Shown here piece after piece: positions 1 through 8,950 of a stretch of 9,003 nt of DNA. The stretch is from contig CATPBN010000157.1 in assembly GCA_955652635.1 (NCBI GenBank), positions 1 to 9,003 on the forward strand, read 5' to 3'. The notes beneath the pieces were generated by a model. The model did no database searches, was not told the origin of the DNA, and saw only the letters and a list, made by a program, of their open reading frames with translations. Both the position numbers and the translations under genes were made by a program. The stretch comes from an uncultured Gemmatimonadaceae bacterium (GTDB lineage Bacteria; Gemmatimonadota; Gemmatimonadetes; Gemmatimonadales; Gemmatimonadaceae). Position 1 is the first letter of the stretch. Each line of letters opens with the position of its first letter.

Positions 1-1241
1 ATCCGCTCGTAGCCGCGCTCGATCTGCCCGACGTTGTTGATGAAGCTCGTTCCTTCGGCACAGAGGGCGGCGAGAAGCAGCGCCATCCCGGCTCTGATGT
101 CGGGAGATTCGAGGAAAGCCCCGCGCAGACGCGATGGGCCGTGAACGAGGGCGCGGTGGGGATCACACAGAACGATCCGGGCGCCCATGGTCGAGAGCTT
201 GTCGACGAAGAACATGCGCGACTCGAACATCTTTTCGTGCATGAGTATGAGCCCTTCGCACTGTGTCGCCGTTACGATCGCGATCGACATCGTGTCGGCC
301 GGGAACGCCGGCCAGGGTTGGTCTTCCAGTTTTGGAACGTGGCCGCCCATGTCCGCCTGGATCTGGCGCGACTGTTTGGCGGGCACGATCAGGTCCGGCC
401 CGTCCTCCACGCACTCGATGCCGAGTCGCGAGAATCCCATTCGGGTCGAGCGCAGGTGCTCGATGCCGGCGTTCTCGATTCTCAGCTCGGACTTCGTGAC
501 GGCGGCGAGTCCGATGAAGGAGCCAACCTCAATGTGATCGGGGCCGATCCGATGCGTCACGGTCTTGCTGCCCAGACTGCGGCTGCCGTGAATCGTCATC
601 GTGTTCGTCCCGACGCCTTCGATTTGCGCTCCCAGCGCGATAAGAAAATGCGCCAGGTCCTGGACGTGGGGCTCGCTCGCCGCATTCCGCAACACGGTAG
701 TCCCCGTGGCAGTGGACGCGGCAACCAGAGCGTTCTCGGTCGCAGTCACGCTCGGCTCGTCGAGAAACACGTCGGCTCCCTTGAACCCGTTGACGCGCAT
801 CTCGATCATCTTGCCGTGCGTGAAATGCGCACCCAGCTGCTCGAGCGCGAGGAAGTGCGTGTCCAGCCGTCTGCGTCCGATGACGTCGCCACCGGGCGGA
901 GGAAGAGTCACCTGGCCGCAACGGGCGAGGAGGGGCGCCGCCAGCAGAATGGAAGCGCGGATCTTGGCGCAGAGCGTCGGGTTGAGATCGGCGGGGCGGA
1001 GATCCTTGGCGTGAACGATGAGCGAGTTCTGTCCAACCCACTCCATTGACGCGCCTACCGAGCGAATCAGCTCGACCAGCGTCTCGATGTCCCGAATGCG
1101 GGGGACGTTTTCCAGGTGAACTGGCTTCTCGGAGATGAGCGCAGCGGCGACGATCGGCAGCGCCGCGTTCTTGTTTCCAGAAGGACGAATCGAGCCGCTG
1201 AGAGGTCTTCCTCCCTCAACGACGAACTGTACTGCGGGCAT
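1..1241 (-). CDS. murA: UDP-N-acetylglucosamine 1-carboxyvinyltransferase MurA (C-terminus cut by window edge; Asp in place of catalytic-loop Cys)
   Basis: MurA transfers enolpyruvyl from phosphoenolpyruvate to UDP-GlcNAc, the first committed cytoplasmic step of peptidoglycan synthesis. The minus frame is open from ATG 1241 to the window edge (413 codons, ending in NNVGQIERGYER). The family is usually about 415-430 residues, so only a short tail is missing. Visible hallmarks are PSGNKNAALPI near the N-terminus (Lys24, Asn25), an FPADTMS segment with Asp316 (equivalent to E. coli Asp305), and DIRAG with Arg383 (equivalent to Arg397). The catalytic loop reads PPPGGDVIGRRRLDTH: residue 119 is Asp (codon 887-885) where E. 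coli MurA has Cys115. Arg124 and Asp127 of the loop are kept. The start is supported by AGGAG at 1246-1250, four bases upstream. The gene is divergent from the DUF948 gene. A MurA identity is favoured over other EPSP-synthase-fold enzymes by the NKNAALP and GG-x-x-IG motifs. Confidence 0.96.
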   Translation of the reverse strand, partial: MPAVQFVVEGGRPLSGSIRPSGNKNAALPIVAAALISEKPVHLENVPRIRDIETLVELIRSVGASMEWVGQNSLIVHAKDLRPADLNPTLCAKIRASILLAAPLLARCGQVTLPPPGGDVIGRRRLDTHFLALEQLGAHFTHGKMIEMRVNGFKGADVFLDEPSVTATENALVAASTATGTTVLRNAASEPHVQDLAHFLIALGAQIEGVGTNTMTIHGSRSLGSKTVTHRIGPDHIEVGSFIGLAAVTKSELRIENAGIEHLRSTRMGFSRLGIECVEDGPDLIVPAKQSRQIQADMGGHVPKLEDQPWPAFPADTMSIAIVTATQCEGLILMHEKMFESRMFFVDKLSTMGARIVLCDPHRALVHGPSRLRGAFLESPDIRAGMALLLAALCAEGTSFINNVGQIERGYER

Positions 1242-1368
1242 TTTTCTCCTGAATCCAGTCGGACGGTGGCGGACAGCGTGTTGCGAAAATATATCGCAGT
1301 GAGCACTCTTTGTACCGTTGGGCAAAGCACGTCCGTAACTGGCCTCTCCCTTGCACACTTGATCGCGC
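1242..1368. promoter_or_regulatory. Divergent intergenic region between murA and the DUF948 gene, with an AT-rich inverted repeat
   Basis: This 127-bp spacer separates two divergently read genes and so should hold promoters for both. Its most distinctive part is a perfect 5-bp inverted repeat, TGCGA (1282-1286) and TCGCA (1294-1298), around the AT-only core AAATATA (1287-1293). On the minus strand the core contains TATATT (1293-1288), a plausible -10 box for murA about 47 bases upstream of its ATG. I see no good -35 box at the right distance. An operator or promoter here is inference. No convincing promoter pair is visible for the plus-strand gene. Confidence 0.35.
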
Positions 1369-1980
1369 ATGTCAGGATGGATCATCAGCGGCGCCGAGCT
1401 GCTTCAGCAGGTCGCTCGATCGCTTCCGGATACGATCTACACCAAGCAGGTTGTAGCGGAGCCGGGCCTGTGGGAAAAGATCACGAGCGTCGCCAGCGGC
1501 GTGATGACCATCACCGTGATCATCCTCACTGTCGCCCTCGTTCCGGCGGCGTGGAATTTCAGGAAGAGCTACAAGAAGATCAGCGAGATGCTCGACAAGA
1601 TTTACGGCGACATCAATCCACTCATGCGGCACGCGAGTGCAATCGCGGACAACGTGGATTACATCACGACTTCGATTCGCGTCGACGTGCAGCAGGTGAG
1701 TCAGACGGTTGCCGCCGTGAACCAGCGACTGCAGAACGCACTCGAGGGAGCAGAGGATCGCATGAAGCAGCTCAATGCGCTCCTTGATGTAGTGCAGGAA
1801 GAAGCGGAGTCGGCGTTCGTGACGACTGCGTCGACCATTCGCGGAGTGCAGACGGGAATCAATCAGGCATTTGACGAGGAGGATTTGTTCGATGGGGACT
1901 ACGACGAAACCGGAGCCGACGACTGGGAGAAGCCGCGCCCCCGCGTCCGACCCAGAAATGGAAGTGGACGAGGAACGTGA
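1369..1980 (+). CDS. DUF948 (YtxG-like) single-pass membrane protein with coiled coil
   Basis: This 203-residue protein is of unknown function. After a short N-terminal stretch comes one hydrophobic segment at about residues 38-61 (ITVIILTVALVPAAW). A long polar, heptad-like helix runs from about 65 to 155 with no enzymatic motif, followed by an acidic stretch (about 167-187, rich in Asp and Glu) and a basic Arg/Pro tail. This layout fits the DUF948 family, which includes Bacillus YtxG. The next gene looks like YtxH, matching the Bacillus ytxG-ytxH order. ATG 1369 is the only usable start before the membrane segment, because an in-frame TGA lies at 1360-1362. No Shine-Dalgarno sequence precedes it, so leaderless or weak initiation is possible. 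Its last 89 bases overlap the next gene. A membrane-anchored envelope or stress role is inference. Confidence 0.8.
   Translation: MSGWIISGAELLQQVARSLPDTIYTKQVVAEPGLWEKITSVASGVMTITVIILTVALVPAAWNFRKSYKKISEMLDKIYGDINPLMRHASAIADNVDYITTSIRVDVQQVSQTVAAVNQRLQNALEGAEDRMKQLNALLDVVQEEAESAFVTTASTIRGVQTGINQAFDEEDLFDGDYDETGADDWEKPRPRVRPRNGSGRGT
1877..1882 (+). promoter_or_regulatory. Shine-Dalgarno AGGAGG that fixes the start of the YtxH-like gene
   Basis: A perfect AGGAGG lies nine bases before ATG 1892, inside the end of the DUF948 coding region. It favours ATG 1892 over the in-frame TTG at 1871, which lies upstream of the site, and over ATG 1958, which has no such site. The motif also encodes Glu-Glu in the upstream gene, so chance occurrence is possible. 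Confidence 0.5.
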
Positions 1981-2422
1981 GCAGCAGTACGACCTTCTCA
2001 CAGCGGCACTCATTGGCGCGGCGGTAGGCGCCGGAATCACGCTCTTGCTGAGACGAGGACCGTCGGGACGTCGTCCGGTCGGACCCCTCGTGCGGTACGC
2101 GGGACGCGGAGCAGCGCTCGCCGGCCTGGCGGGATTGGAAGGAGCGAAGTGGGCAGGCGGTCGCGGATTGGAAGGAGCCCGATGGGCTGGCGACCGGGCA
2201 GCCGAAGGTGCACGCTGGGCGGCACCGCGGGCGAAGCGAGGCTTCGATACGGCAGTGGAGCGCGGCGGGGATCTGATCGACCGCATCCCGGTGGACGATG
2301 TTGTGGAACAGGTGCGCGACTACGTCGATACCGCGCGTGACGCAATCAACAGCGTCGTGAAGGACGAGCTCACTGATCTCAGGAAAGCCGTTCGCCGGCA
2401 GCGTAAGCGCATCGGCATCTAG
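1892..2422 (+). CDS. YtxH-like membrane protein with amphipathic 11-residue repeats
   Basis: This is a 176-residue protein when started at ATG 1892, chosen for the AGGAGG nine bases upstream; ATG 1958 is the alternative and would give 154 residues. A polar, acidic N-terminus is followed by a Gly/Ala-rich hydrophobic segment at about residues 35-53 (ALIGAAVGAGITLLL) ending in Arg-Arg. This resembles the short glycine-rich membrane segment of YtxH proteins. Three near-identical 11-residue units follow at residues 81-113, each with GAKW or GARW at the same place. The C-terminal third is a charged helix ending in a very basic tail. No catalytic motif is visible. It overlaps the DUF948 gene by 89 bases in the +1 frame, and the phospholipase gene starts 10 bases after its stop, so all three are probably co-transcribed. 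YtxH membership is a judgement from architecture and context; the function is unknown. Confidence 0.72.
   Translation: MGTTTKPEPTTGRSRAPASDPEMEVDEEREQQYDLLTAALIGAAVGAGITLLLRRGPSGRRPVGPLVRYAGRGAALAGLAGLEGAKWAGGRGLEGARWAGDRAAEGARWAAPRAKRGFDTAVERGGDLIDRIPVDDVVEQVRDYVDTARDAINSVVKDELTDLRKAVRRQRKRIGI
2132..2230 (+). repeat. Three tandem 33-bp coding repeats (11-residue units)
   Basis: Units lie at 2132-2164, 2165-2197 and 2198-2230 and encode GLEGAKWAGGR, GLEGARWAGDR and AAEGARWAAPR. The first two share their first 14 bases exactly; the third is more diverged in DNA than in protein. The 11-residue period, with Trp, Leu and Ala on one side and Lys/Arg/Glu on the other, fits a membrane-associating amphipathic helix. 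That role is inference. Confidence 0.75.
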
Positions 2423-2432
2423 GGCAGGCGCA

Positions 2433-3374
2433 ATGCGGCGCTTCACGCCGCGAGCGGTCTCGGCCAGTTATCTGGCACTGGCCGTTCTGCTCGCGTTGAT
2501 GCTGACGCCGGCGGTCGCGCACGCGTGGACTCCAGGGACCCACATCTTCCTGGGAGAAGCGGTGATGCGCTCTCTGCCGCTCCTTCCGTCGAGCATCTCC
2601 GAGCTACTGGCAGCCTTTCCGTACGACTTCCTGTACGGGTCGATCGCCGCGGACACGAGCATCGCCAAGAAATACGCCGCGGCCGGCAGGCACTGTCACT
2701 CGTGGAACGTTGGATTCGAGATCCACAACAACGCCGAATCGGAGCCGCTGCGGGCATTCGGACTGGGCTACCTCGCGCATCTCGCCGCTGATTCGGTTGC
2801 GCACAACTACTTCGTGCCGCACCAGCTGACGATCACGTCCTCGACCGCCGCTCTGGGCCATAGCTACTGGGAGAGCCGCTTCGACATGCACATCGGGGAG
2901 AGATTCAGCCGCACGGCCAAGCAGCTGATCCTGCGCGACCACACTCACTCCGACGAACATCTGGACCGCATCCTGAGTCCGACGATCTTCAGCACCCCCA
3001 CCAATCGGAGAATCTTCCGCGGAATGGTGTATGTCGCGGACAGCGAGTCGTGGCAGCGCATCTTCCATCTCGTCGAGGAAAAGAGCCGGTGGGATCTGGC
3101 CGAGCGGGAAGTCGAGACCTACATGGCCCGCGCGTTCGACTACATCATCGACCTCATGACGCGGCTGGACCACGCCGAGCCGTACAAGCTCGACCCCGCC
3201 GGAACCGATGCCTTGCGCGAAGCAAAGAAGGTAAGGCGGGCTGCCCTCAGGCGTGGCGGCGAGGAACACGTTCTCGAACAGGCACAGCACCACTTCGGGA
3301 TGCCGCCCACAAAACTGGAGTTCGCGATAAAGCTGCCGGAGCCGCTCTATCCGCCCCGACTCGAGAGCAGCTGA
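2433..3374 (+). CDS. Secreted zinc-dependent phospholipase C family protein (PF00882-like)
   Basis: This 313-residue protein has a clear signal peptide: basic MRRFTPR, a hydrophobic core at about 11-26, and an AHA cleavage motif just before Trp32. Mature Trp32 followed by His37 mirrors clostridial alpha-toxin, where the mature N-terminal Trp and His11 bind zinc. Further candidate ligands are Asp74 (AAD), His87/His89 (HCHSW), His116, Asp120 and His124 (YLAHLAADSVAHNYF), and His143 with Glu147 (GHSYWE), which matches the His148-x-x-x-Glu152 pair of alpha-toxin. Known members hydrolyse phospholipids outside the cytoplasm; the substrate here cannot be told. The spacing from Asp120 to the next His is shorter than in alpha-toxin, as far as I recall that sequence. 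The C-terminal part after about residue 200 is not recognised. ATG 2433 is ten bases after the upstream stop, with a modest AGGGCAGG ahead of it. The 3' end overlaps gatB tail to tail. Confidence 0.85.
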   Translation: MRRFTPRAVSASYLALAVLLALMLTPAVAHAWTPGTHIFLGEAVMRSLPLLPSSISELLAAFPYDFLYGSIAADTSIAKKYAAAGRHCHSWNVGFEIHNNAESEPLRAFGLGYLAHLAADSVAHNYFVPHQLTITSSTAALGHSYWESRFDMHIGERFSRTAKQLILRDHTHSDEHLDRILSPTIFSTPTNRRIFRGMVYVADSESWQRIFHLVEEKSRWDLAEREVETYMARAFDYIIDLMTRLDHAEPYKLDPAGTDALREAKKVRRAALRRGGEEHVLEQAQHHFGMPPTKLEFAIKLPEPLYPPRLESS

Positions 3375-4789
3375 TTCACACGCCTGGGGTCGGCGCGGCC
3401 TTTGGATTTTTTCATCACGAAGCCGACCAGCACTCCTTGCAGCTTCTTTTCGCCGGCCAGGTAGCGCGCGGCTTCCTCGGGATGTTCGTCGAGCACTTCG
3501 TCAACCCAGGTCGCGATCGCGCCTTCATCGCCGACTTGAACCAATCCTTCGTCGGCCGCTATCTGAGCGGCCGGTTTGCCGGTCTCCGCCATCTGCGCGA
3601 AAACGCGCTTGGCCGCCGTATGGCTGATGGTACCGTCGCGGACAAGCGTGATCAGCTGCGCCAGATCCGCGGGTCGCACCCGGAAATGACCGATATCTTC
3701 GGCGGAGCTGCGTAGAGCTACCTGAACCTCGCCCATGACCCAATTGTAGGCGGCCTTTCCATCGCTGGATGCGCGCGCCGCTGCCTCGAAGTATTCAGCA
3801 AGCGCAGGATTGGCGGTGAGCTGCTCTACTTCTACCACTGAGAGTTCATACTCAGTGGCGAGTCGTGTCTTTTTGGCGGTGGGAAGCTCGGGAAGATCCT
3901 TTCGCGTGTGCTCGACCCACTTCGAGTCGAGCACGAGCGGACGAAGGTCGGGCTCGGGGAAATAGCGATAGTCGTGACTTCCCTCCTTTGTGCGGCTCGG
4001 TCTTACCGTCTCCTTCGCGCCGTCCCACAACAGCGTCTGCTGCTCGACGTTTCCACCGGAATCGAGCAACTCGCATTGACGCGCGAACTCGGCCTCGAGC
4101 GCTTTCTCGACCGCAGAAAAGGAGTTCATGTTCTTCACTTCGGTCTTCGTTCCGAGTTTCCCCTGACCCGGCGGCCTAACGCTGATGTTAGCATCGACCC
4201 GGAGACTTCCCTCCTCCATGCTCACGTCGCTGACGTCGAGGTACTGGAGGATCTGCTTCAGGGTCCGCAGATATGCGCCCGCACCCGCGGACGTGCGAAT
4301 GTCCGGCTCGCTGACGATCTCGATCAACGGCACTCCAGCTCGATTGAGGTCGATAGCCGTTTCGCCCGGATAGCGATCGTGGATCGATTTCCCCGCATCT
4401 TCTTCCATATGAAGACGCGTGATTCCAATCCGAAGATCTGTTCCCTTTTCAGACCGTTCGACGACGACCGATCCACCGACGGCAAGCGGCTGATCGAACT
4501 GTGAGATCTGATAGCCCTTCGGAAGATCCGGGTAGAAGTAGTTCTTGCGCGCGAAAATGGAGACCGGATCGATCCTGCACCCGAGCCCCACTGCTGCGCG
4601 AACGGCGAGCTCGACGGCGTGCTCGTTGAGCACCGGCAGCGCCCCGGGAAGGGCGAGACAGACTGGGCAGACGTTCGTATTGGGAGGAGCCCCGAAATCG
4701 GCCGAGCATCCGCAGAACGCTTTGGTGCGTGTCTTGAGCTGCACATGCACTTCCAGTCCAACCACCATCTCGTATCGGCTCTGGGTCAT
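3347..4789 (-). CDS. gatB: Asp-tRNA(Asn)/Glu-tRNA(Gln) amidotransferase subunit B (GatB)
   Basis: GatB is the kinase and tRNA-binding subunit of GatCAB. It phosphorylates the misacylated Glu or Asp on the tRNA before amidation with ammonia made by GatA. At 480 residues it has the normal family length. Signature parts are VGLEVHVQL (Glu13, His15), a zinc-type knuckle with Cys26, Cys28, Cys41 and Cys44, RKNYFYPDLPKGYQISQ, the HMEEDAGK motif (127-134), and DLNRAGVPLIEIVSEPD. The last 140 or so residues form the helical and YqeY-like tail that contacts tRNA in the family. ATG 4789 overlaps the gatA stop as ATGA and has a strong GGAGG at 4797-4801, seven bases upstream inside gatA. It is the last gene of the minus-strand unit. 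Whether the enzyme serves Gln, Asn or both depends on synthetases outside this window. Confidence 0.98.
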   Translation of the reverse strand: MTQSRYEMVVGLEVHVQLKTRTKAFCGCSADFGAPPNTNVCPVCLALPGALPVLNEHAVELAVRAAVGLGCRIDPVSIFARKNYFYPDLPKGYQISQFDQPLAVGGSVVVERSEKGTDLRIGITRLHMEEDAGKSIHDRYPGETAIDLNRAGVPLIEIVSEPDIRTSAGAGAYLRTLKQILQYLDVSDVSMEEGSLRVDANISVRPPGQGKLGTKTEVKNMNSFSAVEKALEAEFARQCELLDSGGNVEQQTLLWDGAKETVRPSRTKEGSHDYRYFPEPDLRPLVLDSKWVEHTRKDLPELPTAKKTRLATEYELSVVEVEQLTANPALAEYFEAAARASSDGKAAYNWVMGEVQVALRSSAEDIGHFRVRPADLAQLITLVRDGTISHTAAKRVFAQMAETGKPAAQIAADEGLVQVGDEGAIATWVDEVLDEHPEEAARYLAGEKKLQGVLVGFVMKKSKGRADPRRVNQLLSSRGG

Positions 4790-6342
4790 TGGTGAGCCTC
4801 CGCGCCCAATCCGGCTTCGAGCGCGTACGCGACGCGAAACATGGCGTACTCGTCGAAGTGCGCGGTGATTATCTGGCCCCCGACGGGAAGTCTGCGGATT
4901 CTGCCGATCGGGACTGACATGGCGGGAACGCCGGCGAGATTCGCTGTGACGGTGAAGATGTCGTTCAGGTACATCTCGTAGGGGTCGCTTATCGCCCCGA
5001 TCGGGAACGCCGTCGTCGGCGTGGTCGGAGTGAAAATCGCGTGCACACCGCTCGCGAACACCGCGCGAAAGTCATCGGCAATCAGCGTCCTCACGGCCTG
5101 TGCCTTCTTGTAATAGGCATCGTAGTAGCCGGCGGAGAGCACGTATGTGCCGAGCAGGATACGACGCGTGACCTCGGGCCCGAATCCTTCGGAGCGAGTC
5201 GCCTCGTACATAGCCTTGAGACCTTTGCCGGGATCGACGCGAAGACCGTAACGCACACCGTCGAACCGCGCGAGGTTCGACGACGCCTCGGCGGGCGCGA
5301 GTATGTAGTAGACCGGAATCGCGAGCGGCGAGCGTGGGAGTGAGATGTCTCTCACAGTTGCGCCCATCGATCGAAGCCGATCGAGGGCGCGGTCACACCT
5401 GTGCCTGATGTCGGGATCGAGGGATTCCGGGAAATACTCCTTTGGCCTGCCGATCACGACTCCCTCGAGGGTGGTCGGACCGGGCAAGGGTGGCGGGGGA
5501 ATCGGGCTGCGGCCGATGCGCATCGCTTGCGCGTCTGGATTGCGCGCCTCAGGCGCCGGCTTTCCCAGCGACGCCAGGCGATAAATCGGCACGTCGGCGT
5601 CCGAGCTCGTCGAATCCATGGCGTCGAATCCGGCGATGGTCTCGAGCGCGAGGGCCGCGTCGTCTACCGTCCGACCGAGCACTCCGATCTGATCGAGCGA
5701 AGATGCGAACGCTACGAGTCCGTACCTGCTAACGCGCCCGTAGGTGGGCTTCACTCCGACTACGCCGCAAAACGCCGCCGGCTGCCGTACCGAGCCGCCC
5801 GTCTCCGAGCCGAGGGCGATTGGAGTGATTCCCGCGGCGACGGCGGCTGCCGACCCGCCCGAGGATCCACCAGGCACGCGTCTAACATCGAGTGGATTTC
5901 TCGTCGGGCCGAATGCGCTGTTCTCGGTCGACGATCCCATCGCGAATTCGTCCATGTTCGTTTTCGCGACGATTATTGCGCCGTTCGCGCGGAGCCGCGC
6001 GATTGCGGTTGCCTCGAACGGACTGACGTATCCCCTGAGAACCTTCGACCCGCAGGTGGTCGGCAAGCCGAGCGACGCGATGTTGTCCTTTATCGCTACG
6101 GGAACGCCCGCGAGCACACCCAAGTCCGTCGCGTTTTGGATCCTCGGCCGCATCTGTTCGGCTTCTTCAATGCTCGCCTTCTCGTCGGAGTGCAGAAAGA
6201 TGTTGAGCTCGTCGGGACCGGCCCCGATCTCCGCCGCTCGCTTGAACGACGCCCCGATCATGTCCGCCGGCGAAGCCTCGCCCGCCCGAACACTCGACGC
6301 GATCTGAGCCGCGCCGAGTCGCGTGTAGTCGTTGACGCTCAA
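4786..6342 (-). CDS. gatA: Asp-tRNA(Asn)/Glu-tRNA(Gln) amidotransferase subunit A (GatA), with proline-rich insertion
   Basis: GatA is the amidase-signature glutaminase of GatCAB; it releases ammonia from glutamine and channels it to GatB. The Lys-Ser-Ser triad is intact: Lys85 in AIKDN, Ser160 in GGSSGGSAAA and Ser184 in GSETGGSVRQPA, with the same 24-residue Ser-Ser spacing as S. aureus GatA. The C-terminal MYLNDIFTVTANLAG is also typical. At 518 residues it is longer than the usual 480-490. The extra length lies around residues 260-292, between the DSTS segment and IGRPKEYF, and contains PIPPPPLPGP. The start is TTG at 6342-6340, overlapping the gatC stop as TTGA, which gives a normal N-terminus and suggests translation coupled to gatC. 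A related amidase is less likely given the gatC and gatB neighbours. Confidence 0.97.
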   Translation of the reverse strand: MSVNDYTRLGAAQIASSVRAGEASPADMIGASFKRAAEIGAGPDELNIFLHSDEKASIEEAEQMRPRIQNATDLGVLAGVPVAIKDNIASLGLPTTCGSKVLRGYVSPFEATAIARLRANGAIIVAKTNMDEFAMGSSTENSAFGPTRNPLDVRRVPGGSSGGSAAAVAAGITPIALGSETGGSVRQPAAFCGVVGVKPTYGRVSRYGLVAFASSLDQIGVLGRTVDDAALALETIAGFDAMDSTSSDADVPIYRLASLGKPAPEARNPDAQAMRIGRSPIPPPPLPGPTTLEGVVIGRPKEYFPESLDPDIRHRCDRALDRLRSMGATVRDISLPRSPLAIPVYYILAPAEASSNLARFDGVRYGLRVDPGKGLKAMYEATRSEGFGPEVTRRILLGTYVLSAGYYDAYYKKAQAVRTLIADDFRAVFASGVHAIFTPTTPTTAFPIGAISDPYEMYLNDIFTVTANLAGVPAMSVPIGRIRRLPVGGQIITAHFDEYAMFRVAYALEAGLGAEAHQ

Positions 6343-6652
6343 GCTCCGCTCTCGCCGGAGTCCTCATGGCTCGCGAGGCGGGGGACGATGAAGAATCCAT
6401 CGCGCATCGCGGGAGCAATCGACCCGAGCGTGCCCGACATCAAAGGCGGCACGCCAACGTCGGGACGGAGCGGCGTGCCACCGGCGCCCAGTTCCGCCGT
6501 CGTGGGCACGGTCGCCGTATCCACCTGCGACAGCACTTCCATGTGCGAAAGAATTGCGGTGAGCTCTTTAGTCAGCTCATCGGCGCGCGCTCCCTCGACG
6601 CCAAGGCGCGCGAGCTCGGAAATGTGGAGCACATCTTGACGCGTAACCGGCA

Positions 6653-6653
<1 letters not shown>
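6339..6653 (-). CDS. gatC: Asp-tRNA(Asn)/Glu-tRNA(Gln) amidotransferase subunit C (GatC)
   Basis: GatC is the small non-catalytic subunit that wraps around GatA and stabilises its contact with GatB. At 104 residues it has the usual size. The N-terminal helix (DVLHISELARLGV) and the helix with LTAILSHMEVLSQVDT are the conserved GatC core. The later PLRPDV and RDGFFIVPRL correspond to the family's C-terminal belt (commonly with FxVPxV near the end). The start is GTG at 6653-6651, sharing one base with the helicase stop as TAGTG, and its stop overlaps the gatA TTG. An AGGA lies only about three bases ahead of the GTG, so initiation probably relies on ribosomes finishing the upstream gene. Confidence 0.96.

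Positions 6654-8950
<2,297 letters not shown>

Noticed and set aside
141..1049. Plus-strand open frame of about 300 codons opposite murA
   Set aside because: It is antisense to a clear MurA frame, is extremely rich in Arg, His and Asp with no recognisable motif, and has the look of a GC-rich shadow frame.
1372..2286. Minus-strand open frame of about 300 codons opposite the DUF948 and YtxH-like genes
   Set aside because: It has low-complexity Arg/Ser/Pro composition and no family motif, and it is explained as the antisense of two plausible plus-strand genes.
2604..3293. Minus-strand open frame of about 230 codons opposite the phospholipase gene
   Set aside because: The plus strand has a signal peptide and a full set of metal ligands; the antisense frame has no recognisable domain.
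3344..3368. Possible bidirectional terminator: GCTCT and AGAGC arms at the convergent gene ends
   Set aside because: The stem is only five base pairs with a 15-base loop and no T-run on either side, which is too weak to call.
5401..6639. Plus-strand open frame of about 410 codons opposite gatA and gatC
   Set aside because: It is long only because high GC depletes stops; it is Arg-rich without motifs and runs across two certain genes.
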